A stretch of 64,000 nt of DNA from Rugalucina vietnamica (Eukaryota > Mollusca > Bivalvia > Lucinida > Lucinidae), in contig OZ024870.1 in assembly GCA_964017185.1 (NCBI GenBank), positions 57,166,312 through 57,230,311 on the forward strand. Direction: 5' to 3'. Positions 47,061 to 59,496 of this stretch are shown here, piece after piece. The notes below the pieces were generated by a model that searched no databases, was not told the DNA's origin, and was given only the letters and a program-made list of their open reading frames with translations. Within the stretch, counting starts at the first letter, position 1; each line of letters begins with the position of its first letter. The position numbers and the translations under genes were made by a program.

Positions 47061-49390
47061 GACTTATATACTGCCTGCTTTGTTTCGTTATAACAACTGC
47101 TATTAATCTTAAGACAGCAAGCATGTTGACCAAACCTTGCGCAGCATATTTAGACCAATTATATTCCGCTTAACTTGCTTTTCTCGCGACATGGCATATT
47201 AGCCAAACTATCCCACGGACTTATCGAGGTAACTAACTGTGAACGATATTTTACATTTCCTCGTGCAATCATGAACAAACTGAACCTTCATAGTAATTTC
47301 CCTTTTAAACGTCGTTAAACGTATTGCTTATGATTAACGCAAATAATTCAATACCATCTAAGTATGATTTTACATAACTACATAACGTGCTTAAATTGAT
47401 GAGCTAGTGTATGTGGATCTGTCTAGGGCTAATCTCCTTGCTGGAAAGACAGAGGACATTTTATGCCCGGCTGTTTTGGGGGAAAATAGCTGGTCAAAAA
47501 TAACTGTGTGAAGCTCGTTCCTACTGCCAGGTTTCTCATTCAACTCACACTAACGCTAACCTTCTACTAACAATGGAACCAGGGAGCAAGAGCTAGTTTC
47601 ACACAGATGTATGCGACGATTCGTTTAATATAACGTTTTGGGGAATTGTAAATAAATGAAACCGGAAATTTCTTTCACCGAAAAGGATTTTAAATACTCT
47701 GTTGAAAGAAACTGCATTTAACGTTACAAAGATTCTTAACCACGATTTGCTAAAAAAAACACTTCCAATCAGCCTTGGCAATATTTAATGTCTTTGAACA
47801 CGGCGAAAACATTATTTTTGCTGTGCATCTGACCAATACTTAACCTTTCATTGAGTCTAATATAAAAATCACAGCATATATCTACAGGAGGACTGATAAG
47901 TTTCCCGCCTGATATTAGAGACCGGTGTATAAGTTTCCCGCCGGATATTATACACCGGTGTATAACAAACGGCGGGAAACTTATACACCTCCCGCCAAAA
48001 CTTCCTTTGTTGAGTAGGTGTATATGTTTGTTAGAGACCTGCTCGAAACAAAGGAGCCAGTATATAAGCATATATACTAGTTTCACGTTTTATACATGCG
48101 GAAGGTTATCCTACGATTGCTCTAACCATCTAAGCCGATAACTAGTCCTCGGGTGGGTGGAAAGCCTGGTGCAATTTTGAGAGGAAGCATCAAGTATTCA
48201 ATCTATACTCATGTCCAATGAAAACGTACCACTCATTGGATGCTCATAGTTGCGGGATATCAAAACCTTTGTGCACATATGATGTTTCCTTATGTTATAA
48301 AGGTTGAATACAATGTTTCTACGCCAAAGTTTATCCCCCGCGACGGTTTGTAAGCGACGTTACGTCGGACTACAAATTACGTTTATTCAATTTTACGTAA
48401 GCTATGACTGATCCAAAAATCCCGGAAATGATTTTCCCGTATGCGATTAGCTCAACAAACTATTCGCCGCCTAGTCAACCACTACATCGCATCACAACAC
48501 ACGGTAAAAGCGCTCTACGCGTCACCATGCACGCCTCAAAAACGTAAAGTCTTGCAAAATCGGTCAAAAAACGTTCACAAACGGTTTCTTTCATACAGAT
48601 ATCCCAAAACAGTTTATTTTGGGAATACAAATCTTAACATATGCAAAACGTAACCGAAATCATTTTCTAGAATGACGTTCGATGACTGACGTCAATTTTA
48701 AGCTTCTCTCCAGCCGCTTCCGGAAACGCTATCGAGTCAGAATTTCTGAAAATCGATTTTGTTTGTCGAGATGAATATAAGCGTACAATAAATGATGTAC
48801 AGGTCATTTAGGTTCAACGTGTTTGCGATTTTAACGCTTTACGTTAGCCATTAAACGTCAAAATCCTAAGCCTTTATGATGTAATGGGCAAGATTCCTGG
48901 ACAAAACGGCTCACATTTGTGATTTAATCGCAATTTTGCTGCAGACATTTGATTGCCTTTTTAATGTCTCTGTTTTTGTGCAGTGGTCAAAATGTTGCTT
49001 ATGACGTCAAGAATTCCACGTTGACGTTTTCGAAGCACACTGACTGTCGAATTCTTCATGTTTCGACGTTATGCATCTTCTAGGCGCGAGTCGATGAGTG
49101 ATTGAAAATTTCTTCACATCTGGCGCATTCGAATACAGGTTTTGTGATTTTCTTTTTGACGGTTAACGTCTTGGTTGCTTTATCCTCGGAGCATCACTTA
49201 TCAGACAGATTTGCGAACGTGCCATGATTTGGACAGGTTAGCACAGTACTGAAATATCAAATAGACAAACTGAAATGTTCAGTCAAAAACATATTTTTTA
49301 CACCGTTGTAGGTGGTACGTTTTCATTGGACATTAGTATATTTTTCCAAGCCTTGATAGACATTCGCCATATGGCAGCTATATGTTCGAC
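47061..49390. other. Non-coding stretch
   Basis: No convincing gene. A small inverted repeat at 47928-47972 (AGTTTCCCGCCGG / GGCGGGAAACT) and its flanks suggest a short foldback element. The open frames seen are short and without family features. Confidence 0.5.
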
Positions 49391-49395
49391 ATTAA

Positions 49396-49612
49396 CTCAT
49401 TTAAGCCTGGCGTCCCTTTTATGGGTAATAGGCAAACAGAATAGCCCCAGATGTGACGCCGCAAAATGCGGCGTCCCATCTGGGGCTTTTCTGTTTGCTC
49501 AGAGAATTTTCATCAAAAAATCGAATAAAATTTTAAACTCCTGACTCCCCTAAAAATGAAAGTGGACTCACCCAATTGATAATGATGGGAGAATCCATTC
49601 GTCAAATATGGG
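49396..49612. mobile_element. TTAA-flanked MITE, copy 3
   Basis: TTAA at 49392-49395 and 49613-49616. The central hairpin pairs AGCCCCAGATG / CATCTGGGGCT around GCCGCAAAATGCGGCG. Confidence 0.78.
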
Positions 49613-49889
49613 TTAAAGGAGAGTAAAGTATGGCCAAAATCTACATTGTATATTTGCTGTGTACCTACGAATGACAAAGGCATCACATGGTGTCAGAATG
49701 TTGCTCGTAAGCCTACGCAGAGTTGTTATTTTGTATAATACACCTTAAAGAGAATAATAATATTCTCCCTTCAGACAAACTGTATCTTTTCGACCTATTT
49801 GTAGATGTTTCAATTTCCTTATTTCTTTCCGGAATACATTAGCATGAAAAGAAAAAAAAATACCAACGTGGTTTCCCAAAGGAGCCGCG

Positions 49890-50110
49890 TCATGAGAAAA
49901 CGGGATATTTGTCTATGAGAAAACAAAGGCGCAGATCAGCAATAACTGCGAAGCTGATCAGCGCCTTTGATAGTACAATTTCTTTTCTACCTCTATCCAA
50001 AATTTCAAGATTCTAACTTTGTTCTGAGACTGTACAGGTCGGTTTGTATTGCACCTGGTCGGAACTCCCGAAGACCGGTTTTCTCGCGTCGCGGCTCAAA
50101 TCATCCTTAC
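49890..50110. repeat. GATCAGC-hairpin MITE
   Basis: AACAAAGGCGCAGATCAGC and GCTGATCAGCGCCTTTG form the hairpin, followed by the CACCTGGTCGGAA flank shared with 14360 and 58660. Confidence 0.6.
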
Positions 50111-51090
50111 ATACGTGCTATGACAGCTAGAAAAACAAAAAGGACAACATAATGAGCTTTAACAGAACGGGCGGAAAGGCGTTGATTTGACTGGACAAAC
50201 ATTTAAATTTGATTTGCGTATTTTATTCCCATAGACATATCGCAGGTCTTCTAAAGAGAATTTCAAATGAGTGCGTGCAGATGTTTCTGAAATGGATTTT
50301 AATTTTATTCAATTACATGTATGGGTTCTAATAAAAGTTTTCTGCAACAATGGTGTCAGATAATTTCTTTAGGGGCTGATATAGATTTATAAGCGACTCT
50401 CTTGCAAAAGAGGACCCATTAATTATGTTCACGTGCCAGTGTGAATAAACGTCAACATAGAAGATAAGCCATTACTTTGTCACATGTAATTATGGTTATT
50501 TCAAACTAGCTAATAAACGAAACTACGATCTAGCCCAACCTCTGTCTCCATGATAATGCTGCCAGTTGTATGGTTTTCACCCAAATTAATAGTGGGTTGG
50601 GTACATGTAACACACATTGAACAAACGACCTTTCTCGATATCACGTTGACTATTTAATAAAGCACAAACAGATCTTTAGTGATTATTATACCAAAGCTTA
50701 CAGTATCAGAGTTCCATTTTTCTGGAAGTATCATGTTAATATTGATGGCTTTGTGATTGACACACTAAGCTTGTCGGCATTAACAATTTGTCTGAAGACA
50801 TATTTTTCTAAATGCCCCCCTAAGGACTTACCAACTTAGATTTTGACAGTTATTATTACTTTTCTTCCAAGAAGAAATGCCTGATTTCTCTTGGGATGGC
50901 TTTGTCTTGTTTTATATTAGCTTTGTCCAAAGCATGCCAATCTTTTGATTATGATGCAAACCTAGCTGTACAGTCATTGAAAAGCGCCCAGAAACTTGAA
51001 AATACTGATTGAGGAAGTTGATGCATCGTTCCGTATATCGATAACAAAATTAGGCTGATGAGCTGTGCAGCTAATCTATTTTTTGTAAGC

Positions 51091-51240
51091 AAGGTACAAG
51101 TAGGCAATGATCAGGAAATGGCGCAATCAGAGAGAAAATCCCTTCCAAAAAACCGAGGTGGGAAAAACTAAATTGACAATTATGTACTTATACTAAGAAA
51201 ACATATCGTAAGCCGAGTGAACAGCTGCCTCCCAAATGGT
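51091..51240 (-). mobile_element. Old Naiad 3'-end fragment, inverted
   Basis: AAGGTACAAGTAGGCAATGA is the inverse of the Naiad 3' terminus. Similarity continues to about 51240. Confidence 0.62.
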
Positions 51241-51459
51241 GGCTTCTCAGCCACCCAAACCCAACCCAAACCACAAGGTTTTTTTTTCCTTTTTCTTTCA
51301 TGGTGCTCATGATAAATAGTTCGCAAGTTACGTAATTGTCAAGTTGAATTTATCTTCTAGGAGTATGGACTAGGACTAATGACCCAACTCATTCAGCAGA
51401 TGAAAGAACGCCCCAGGCCGTATGCAAGTGCAGCAAAGAATCCAAGGACAGATTTTTCT

Positions 51460-53230
51460 GTGTTTAGGGGCACCCCAAAATCGCTCAACAATGAAAAATG
51501 GTTGTTCAAAAATCACTACATCTGCAATTTAGCCATTGTATAAGACCAGAAGCTGATTAAATCACACAATGGAGCAAAATAATCAATAATGGTGACGTTA
51601 TCATATGATATAGACGGATGATAGAGATACTCGTTTATGACCAAGCGTAGGTAGCCTTACATCTTAAAGGTTTTCGGAAGATTTATAGGTCTGAGTGTTT
51701 CTGGCAGCTTCTGTGTGATTTGTATAGAGAATATGTTGCCTTCTCCGTAAAATGCAACATTTGGTCAATGCAACAACATGGTGGAAACCTCTTGATGTTA
51801 CATACATGCAGCATAAATCTATGTCAAATGGGGGAGGGGGTCATATTTTTTCAAAACATTATTTTGTCAGAAAACATATTTTTTGCCATTGATTATCAAG
51901 AAAATACTACAAAATGCTAATTGCGACCCAAAATTTTGGGTAGAAACTATTTATCCATGAATAACAGGTACATCATCTTTATCAGATTTATAACTATAGA
52001 TAACACTGTCCATCACTTATGCACAAACCTGTACCTTAAATATACTATACAAAATAAATTAAGCAACTTTTACTTTGAACAGTGGCTGCACATGTTTTGA
52101 AGACATTAGGGAAGTTTTCTGACAATGGTTTGCATGCATCGAATTATGGTAAAAAGTGGCATTAGATTTTAAGTCCACGGAGGCATATCTCAAGTAAAAC
52201 ATAAACCATCAAATATTGATATACATATTTTGCACAGTATATCTATATACAATATAGGCCTACGTGTACACTTTGTGTAAACCTGTTAAAATAGGACAGA
52301 CAGTCTGTTCATTCAGGTAGAACATACATATACAGTATATTTCCATGGCCTTGGTGAAGTACAAATAATAGAGCTGAGCCCATTTATCGGTTTGGGGGCT
52401 TTTTAACAGCCTCCCCCCCCCCTTGCCCAAACATATGGACATAATATGTCATTTACAAAAGTACAGTTGTTTTCAAAATATTTTGGTTGTGCAAGGGGGA
52501 ACATGGTCTTATAAAAGGTTTCCTATTTCCTAGATGATGCTATATTAAATTCAAAGATTTTGTCCAATTTTTAAAGAAGTCACTACTTGAGTTACACAAA
52601 ACATGACATGCCAAAATACAATAGAAACTAATTTTTCGACTGCAATAAACGTCATTTCAGTGCCTGGAACGTGAGATTTTGAACATTTCTTGGGCATTTC
52701 ACAAAAGATATCTTCCGAAAACCTTTACTGCGGTAGCTCTGCCCACACTTTGGGCCAATCGCTTGCAGGTTTGTGGCCAGCAATCAAGAGATTTTACTTA
52801 AGATGGTGCCATACGGAAATGCTTACTTGTTATTTGACAGTGCATTGATACAGGTGATTTTGTGCGCTCTTACAGAAGCAAAAACGCCTTACGTAGTAGA
52901 AACTTGCTGTCAAAACTTGCTTAATTGATCATCGCCTGCTAGTCAGTTTTCTATACGGCTAACGACTGAAATGACTCGGTAAAACACGATAATAAAGCAA
53001 CTGGTAAAGAATAAGAAGACACAGACCCCTAAACACAAAATTGTAAACGATTGGCTCAAAGTGTTGTCAAAGCTACCGCAGTAAATTTAGACCGTATGAT
53101 AGCGTAACCATTCTTGAATATTTTGCTCATTTGTGTGATTTAATCAGAAGCTGTTTGTCATGCAATGACCAAATTGCGAATAGAGGGATACTTTCATTGC
53201 TGATCCATTTGGGGTGTCCATTAGCAGCGA
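51460..53230. repeat. Degenerate inverted-repeat element
   Basis: 51470-51610 is an imperfect inverse of 53095-53230 (AGAAGCTGATTAAATCACAC against GTGTGATTTAATCAGAAGCT). A further inner pair is at 52728/53068 (TACTGCGGTAGCT). It is probably a decayed transposon; no transposase was recognised. Confidence 0.5.
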
Positions 53231-53515
53231 AGAAACCAAAAGGATATTTAGAGTATCGATACCGAACAGTGACAATTTCAAATCCATCCCAATAAGCTGG
53301 TGCGCCGTGCTAATTACAAACTAAAAGTGTTATTGAGATCGTCTAATCGAGATCCACAAAACTTCAACCAGATTCAAGCCCAACAGTCTGCAGGTAGGAC
53401 TGTAGCGATACTTGTCTCACGATTCGATACGTAGCACAATACGCGTATTGGGCACTTACATGTATAAATAAAGAAAACCTACGGATAACTAGTTGCAAAC
53501 AAGACAAGAGATATA

Positions 53516-54511
53516 CAGCTCCGTTTCAAAAGTTTAGTACCTACTGATTTGTTTCATAAGTATTGGCATAGCAGTACCTTTACTTGAAGCTTGGCAAAAT
53601 TTTATTGGATGTTTGCAGATTTGAACGGATTTCGCTAAGCCAATCCTAATACATAGAATTATTCAATGATTGTAACACTTCAGATTTTAATCGATTTTTA
53701 AATAGATAATAAAGCACATAAAATACGATAAACGAAATAACATAACCTCTGTGACACAGATGTCAATGTCAACATTGATTTCTCACACTACAGGAAAGTT
53801 TGAACTAAAATTTATTATTTCAATGAAATAACAGAGCGTCCAGTAGACTACGCCTTACATAATATTTGGTCTACCCTATGTTCAGTTGAGGTTATCGAAG
53901 CTTGAAATCTTGCATCTTACGAGACAGCCGTACCTTGTTTGGACTGTCTTTTCGCCATTTTGTATCACAGCACCTTTTCGAGCGCCGTCCTTGGGATTAA
54001 ATATTTACATGCAACTGTTTGACCAGTGTTATTTGTAAATACAAACAATCGTATGTGTTATTACGTATCAAACGCTGATTTATTGTATACTATGGTGTAC
54101 CGCGGCTAGTAGGCTTTAATAGTTCAAGCTTCAATAAACTTGAATATACCAAGGGTAGGCCAAATATTATGGTAGGTGTAGACTTCCGGGTGATATGCCA
54201 ATGTAACAATATAATCTGTTTTTGGTTAAACATTTCTTGAAGTGTATGAAATCAATGTTAAAGTTGATATTTGTATCCCAGAAGTTATGATATTTTGCCT
54301 GCCATTTTAATGTGTTACTATTTATAAATTGATCAATCAAAATCTAAAATGTTACAATCAGTGAATAGTTCTATGTATTAGGTGAAACATAGCGAAATCC
54401 GTTCAAATCTGCAAACACTCAATAAAAATTTTGCCAAGATTCAAAACTTGTACTGCTATGCTAATACTTATGAAACAAATCGCTATGTACTAAACTTATG
54501 AAAAGGAGCTG
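53516..54511. mobile_element. TA-flanked Tc1-like non-autonomous element
   Basis: It begins CAGCTCCGTTTCAAAAGTTT and ends with the near-inverse AAACTTATGAAAAGGAGCTG, with TA on both sides. The inverted arms reach about 200 bp (53516-53720 / 54310-54511). No transposase. Confidence 0.75.
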
Positions 54512-54519
54512 TACTAATA

Positions 54520-55340
54520 TGGTATAAATCAATTAATAGCAGCAGCATAAAAATTGTCAATTCAAAACAAATTCCAAATTTCTAAAGTAATGCTTGGGTA
54601 AAATATGTTTTAACACCTCCTAAATATACCATAGAGACTCACGCCAAGAGTTTGAAAAAGTGGGCGGGATTTTCCCTATACTTCATATTGTATTTTTACT
54701 AGATGCTAGTAACTGATAAGCCGTCAGTCCTATAGGTAAATAACTAATTACCTATTTTGTCGTATCATAACGGTATATATCTTGAAACCGCCTAGGGATA
54801 CGATAGATGTATCAGCAGAAAAAGTATTGCGCTACGATACAAGTTCAATGTCATTTCATCGCTATCTGCAAGTCAAATAGCAGAACACGATCAGTCCAGC
54901 AGTAGAGAGAGATCCATAAAGTGGTGCGATAAAATTAAAAAAAAAAGAATATTTGCAAGCAAATGATAAGTGAAACAGAGAGTACAGCAGTAAAATAAAA
55001 AGTCCCACACAGAAGTCAAAATTTAAGTCAAAAACACATAATAAAACAACAACAGAAACCGTGAGGGAAAACTGGAGGACTAGAAAGAGAGAACGGAGAG
55101 AAAATATGACTCCACCCCCACCCCCAAAGAAAAAGAAGGATAAATGTAAAAAGACTGGAACAGTATAAGCTGAGAAAATCTAAGAAGACAAACTCAGTGC
55201 CTACAGAAATTGAGACAAAAAACGAATTTAATGTTCTTACCACGGGTGTGGGCTACACAACAGAAGAGGTCAAACGAAAAGCAATATACAGAGCAGCTCA
55301 GGCTTAGCCATCCTCACCTACTGAATTTGAAAAAGATTAA
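54520..55340. other. Stretch without recognised gene
   Basis: AT-rich sequence; no gene or repeat family was identified. Confidence 0.4.
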
Positions 55341-55344
55341 ATTT

Positions 55345-55562
55345 AAATTCAGTTTTACGTCCCTTTAAAGATTATTTCAGCTCATATGAGACGGGCCGAT
55401 CAGCAGGTGGGCGAAAACGGGAGAACCCGGAGAAAGAAACACCTGGCACACCCGCAAGCAGAACTTGACTTCTCTCAAATGTTGCCAGTGCGGGGCTTGA
55501 TCCCGCGTCAGGAACAGCGGTAAGAAACAGCGCTCTTAACCGCTCGGCCACGGGGGCCGCAA
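55345..55562 (-). repeat. tRNA-derived SINE
   Basis: The minus strand starts GCGGCCCCCGTGGCCGAGCG, with an A box (TGGCCGAGCGGTT) and a mutated B box (GGGATCAAGCCCC), as in a Leu/Ser-type tRNA. The tRNA-unrelated body contains GGTTCTCCCGTTTTCGCCC and ends near GGGACGTAAAACTG. The body resembles conserved central SINE domains seen across invertebrates; which one is not certain. Confidence 0.68.
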
Positions 55563-56073
55563 TTTGCAAAGGTGATAACTGGTATCGCACGTATGTGTAC
55601 CCCAAAGAAACGGAAAAACCATCAAGACGAAAATGTAGTGCTGACGCCGAATAAGTAGGCAACACTGAAGAGTGTGGACAAAATTGAAGAAAAAACAAAA
55701 AAAAAATAAATAAATAAAAATGCGACGGCTGCGCTTTATAAATATACATGTACATGTATTTCTCAAAGAATATTGTAAGACATTATCAAAAAGCCAAAGT
55801 TAAGCCAAGCCATTGCCAAAGACACACGGATATTTTGTAAACAATGTGTATGTCTTATCCAGATATATAAATCCTGTGCTGAATTGTACAGCGTTCAAAG
55901 ATCCTCTCAGACAACATTTTAGTTGTCGTTTTATATGTTTCAGGCAACGTTTTGATACATTTTGTCGCCACTTGACTGCATTAAATATTTTTAAAATGCA
56001 TGACAGTAAAATATAGAAAAAATATATTAACATAGATTCGGACTGAATGCATTTTGCCAAACAGCTAAATTAA

Positions 56074-56294
56074 CTCATTTAAGCCTGGCGTCCCTTTTAT
56101 GGGACATAGGTAAACAGAATAGCCCCAGATGTGACGCCGCAGAACGCGGCGTCCCATCTGGGGCTATTCTGTTTGCTTAGAGAATTTTCATCGAAAAATT
56201 GAATAAAACTTAAAAATCACTCCTGACGCCCCTAAAAATGAAAGTGGACTCACCCTAATGATAATGATTGGAAAATCCATTCGTCAAATAAGGG
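56074..56294. mobile_element. TTAA-flanked MITE, copy 4
   Basis: TTAA at 56070-56073 and 56295-56298. The hairpin AACAGAATAGCCCCAGATG / CATCTGGGGCTATTCTGTT is perfect, around GCCGCAGAACGCGGC. It is the best-preserved copy. Confidence 0.82.
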
Positions 56295-56299
56295 TTAAA

Positions 56300-57980
56300 T
56301 GTTTTTGTAGTAGAGACTGCTGATCTGACATGTTACTAGCCCTGTTTGCTCGTTAGCTGGCTCAGCTTCGCGCCATTGAAGACACGAGAACAGTTTAGGC
56401 CTAGGTTTATGAAAATATCAAACCTTTCATCAGGCAGTTGTACTCTTAATGAGATTGTGTTTACAAAATGTTCGAACACCCCGCATTATAGAAATAAAGC
56501 TGGCCATTCTCATTTGTAAGGTTCGTGCGACCACAACAGATTTAGAACACTATAGGCCCCGACTAGTGGGGCTTAGAGAAAAAGATGTGCTGCTCGTGTG
56601 TCTCCAGGCAAAGCGTATTAACTTCTGACTGACCACCTGATTACTAGTTAACCGCTCAGAATAGATCTGAGCATGCCCAGGAAAAGTAGACTAAGTCAAA
56701 CCATAATAATTTATATAAGCCTTTTGGGTTTATTTGGGTGGTTATATTTTCAAGCACATTTTGAAGATATCATGAAGTCCTTTTGTTGGGTAGAAGCCCC
56801 ATAAAATGGAGACAACGTCCCGACATGACCATTCCTGTTGACTAGGGCGTAAAGTATCATTGCAAATAAACAAATACAGCGTTTTCTTTGAAATGCGATT
56901 TTTAAAATCAATGGACTGAAAAAAGAGTCGTTAGCAATAATATTGATTAAAGGCTAGCAAATGTTACATTGTCTCTTGATTGTTCCGTCGGATTGCGTTC
57001 CCTTGTAAAAACATTTTGAATACAGCGGCCCGGATTCGCAACATTTTCATCGACAAACAAAATTTTAAGAGGCAAGTTTCTGTGCTGCAGACCTCCTTAT
57101 TTGTCTTGATAACATCCTGTCTAAAACTGATCTCTTCATTTGATCGAATGGTAGGTGGTGTTGTGTTGTGTTGTGTTTACCAAGATGTGAAACGTTTGTA
57201 AGAAATAAAATACAATTATTAGATCCTTTGGAAGCAGTAAAACATTCAAAGAGAGAAGGTGGGTCGGGTCGTATTGTATAATTTCGGGTAGTGAACCCTT
57301 ATCAGCCACCTTTCACAAACTGGCAATGAAAGCCAGACACTCGTTCTGCAATAATTTCAAAAATTTACTTCAATGCAATCTAAATAAAATACTTAAGAAC
57401 AATTCTGGTTATGTCGCTTCTGTTTCTAGCTTTAATCTTGGTGGTTATACTTGTTTGAGTTCCCTTTTCTCACCCATCAGACAAGAACATCCCTTTGTGT
57501 GTCTGTCAGACATTTTTCTATCCCAGTACCAGTACTTTTCATATGTTTCAAAATGTCAATTATTTCTTCATTAAGCTAAAAAAAAAGAACGGCGAGAAAA
57601 TAACCATTGGTGGAGTTGAGTTCTCAAGAAGGAAATATCAGGCTTGTTTTAAGATTATTTATATCTTGAATAATCTGAAAACTTGCCTGAGATTCAATTT
57701 CCTCGGCCTCAACCCCGTCATTGATTATTTTAATTCTTTAGAAAAAAAAAATCTATACATACATTAAAATATAATTTTGCCCCGTACTTTATTGCAATGT
57801 GAACCATTTCATAAAAAGTAAAAGTGGCATTCTTTGGCTATAATTTGCACTTATTTTGCAATCATTTTAACAAAGTAAGGGGTCACAACAATGAGCAAGC
57901 AAATGCAGCACCAAGTGTATTCAAACCCACCAACATGAGCATACAATATAAGCGGCGCTTTGAAACAACCATTACCAATA
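56300..57980. other. Stretch without recognised gene
   Basis: Only short open frames without family features. Nothing could be assigned. Confidence 0.4.
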
Positions 57981-57989
57981 AATGCCCAT

Positions 57990-58252
57990 GTAATTTATAG
58001 CTTTTGTTGAAGTTGAAAAAATGAAAAATGAATGTATATAGATAAATTTCATATTTTTTCTTAGTTTTGCTCAAAACATAGATTGTGGGTACACGTTAGA
58101 ACCGCCTCAGCGGGGCGGTTCTAACGAATACCCACAATCTATGTTTTGGATCAAAAAATAAAAAAAAAAAGTATACCCCTCCATAACCCAGTTTTGCTTT
58201 ATAACAGTGGGATATGAGAGGTATACATTTCATGGACATGTTTTCCTGATGG
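57990..58252. repeat. Hairpin MITE (AACATAGATTGTG family)
   Basis: AAAACATAGATTGTGGGTAC and GTACCC-type inverse around 58070-58150 form a strong hairpin with GAACCGCC / GGCGGTTC. It ends at ACGGACATGTTTTCCTGATG. An inverted terminus piece follows at 58410-58475. Confidence 0.68.
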
Positions 58253-58659
58253 CCACAGTTAGGAAGTTAGCTCACCGAAGCTAGTTGTTTACAGCGTTGA
58301 CGAACTGTGTACGAGTACATGTCGCCCTGAACGCATTCATCAGACGCATTTTGGATGACATGCAAACAGAAATTGTCTGCGGATGGAGGGCGTTGATATT
58401 GTATCATTGCAACATTACGAAAACAATCCCATCCAATATTCAGATTCTGTAGAAATTGAAAATTTTCATTCGAAAAATGGACAGTTGGTTCTGTCATGCT
58501 GTGTATCGTCCTCTTGTTTGCTGCCCGAATTTCAATAACTCTTTGTCTTTGCATGATGGCAACGAAACCCAGAACGAATCTAGCCTTTTAGGTGGACATG
58601 CTGCAAATACTGGCAAAGAGCTGCTCCACACATATGATACGAGCCGTCGCATCAGCAAA

Positions 58660-58870
58660 CCAACCATTTGCATATGCGAAAACAAAGACGCAGATCAGCT
58701 GTGCAGTAACTGCACAGCTGATCAGTGCCTTTGTTTTCGCTACACGTATAGTACCATTCCTCTGCTTCTTATTATCTAAAGTTTCAAGCCTCTAGCGTTC
58801 TTCTGTGACGGTACAGACCGGCCTGTGTCGGACCTGGTCGGAAACCCAAATTGTTGGTTTTCTCACTCGA
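58660..58870. repeat. GATCAGC-hairpin MITE
   Basis: GCAGATCAGCTGTGCAGT / ACTGCACAGCTGATCAG is an almost perfect hairpin, followed by the GGACCTGGTCGGAAACC flank. Confidence 0.65.
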
Positions 58871-58931
58871 TGGCTCAATTATATAAGATACACAAACTGA
58901 TGAACAGACCACTATAGGTCATTAAACTTTT

Positions 58932-59212
58932 CATTACGAAAACTTGCCCATGCAATATACAAAGATTTTTTGTGCTTTAAAAATTGAAAATTTTCAGAAG
59001 AAAAAAAATGATATTTTTTTTTTGTTTTTGCTAAAAACATAGATTGTGGGTACAAGTGGTTCTTACGCCTCGCCGAGGTGGTTCTTACGAGTACCCACAA
59101 TCTATGTTTTGGAGCAAAAATAAGAAAAATAGGTATACCCCTGCATGCCCCAGTTTTACTATATAAAAGTGGGGTTTGAGGGGGTATACATTACACGGAC
59201 ATGTTTTCATGG
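58932..59212. repeat. Hairpin MITE (CATTACGAAAAC family), complete
   Basis: From CATTACGAAAACTTGCCCAT to ACGGACATGTTTTCATGG. The central pair is ACATAGATTGTGGGTAC / GTACCCACAATCTATGT. Confidence 0.72.
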
Positions 59213-59496
59213 TGTGTATTTGAAATGTTATAAGCGGCAAACGAATTTCATGAATATCTTCCTCTCCACTTGTCATGTTTGTTTCATAATTTGATTCGAA
59301 TGGTAAAACATGTTTTCGTCAAAAAGATCATCTGCTGAGGAACTGTGATAAGAATACAAATGCTTGCTCTCCTCCGGCTTTTGCAGTGTTAAACTATGTT
59401 GTCAAACTCTTGCGGCAGAGGAGCCATGACAGTATTAAATCCTCTTCTCACTCTTACTTATTCCTGACCGTGACACTTTTGCTAAAAAATACCTCC

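Larger units (their letters stand above)
45950..50600. repeat. Large repeated block, copy 3 (partial)
   Basis: 45950-46370 matches 30345-30770 and 253-720. 49665-50600 matches 6385-7090. The part between is different sequence. It supplies empty sites for the TTAA MITE and the old Naiad fragment. Confidence 0.62.

Noticed and set aside
48441-48653. Short plus-strand frame in otherwise unique sequence
   Set aside because: Seventy codons, no domain, no splice context that distinguishes it from chance.
55372-55766. Minus-strand frames over the SINE
   Set aside because: They translate the tRNA head and SINE body.
58267-58554. Minus-strand frame with a GTGAGC donor-like end, resembling an exon
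   Set aside because: Part of it (58395-58475) is the terminus of the CATTACGAAAAC hairpin MITE, so it is probably not a conserved exon.
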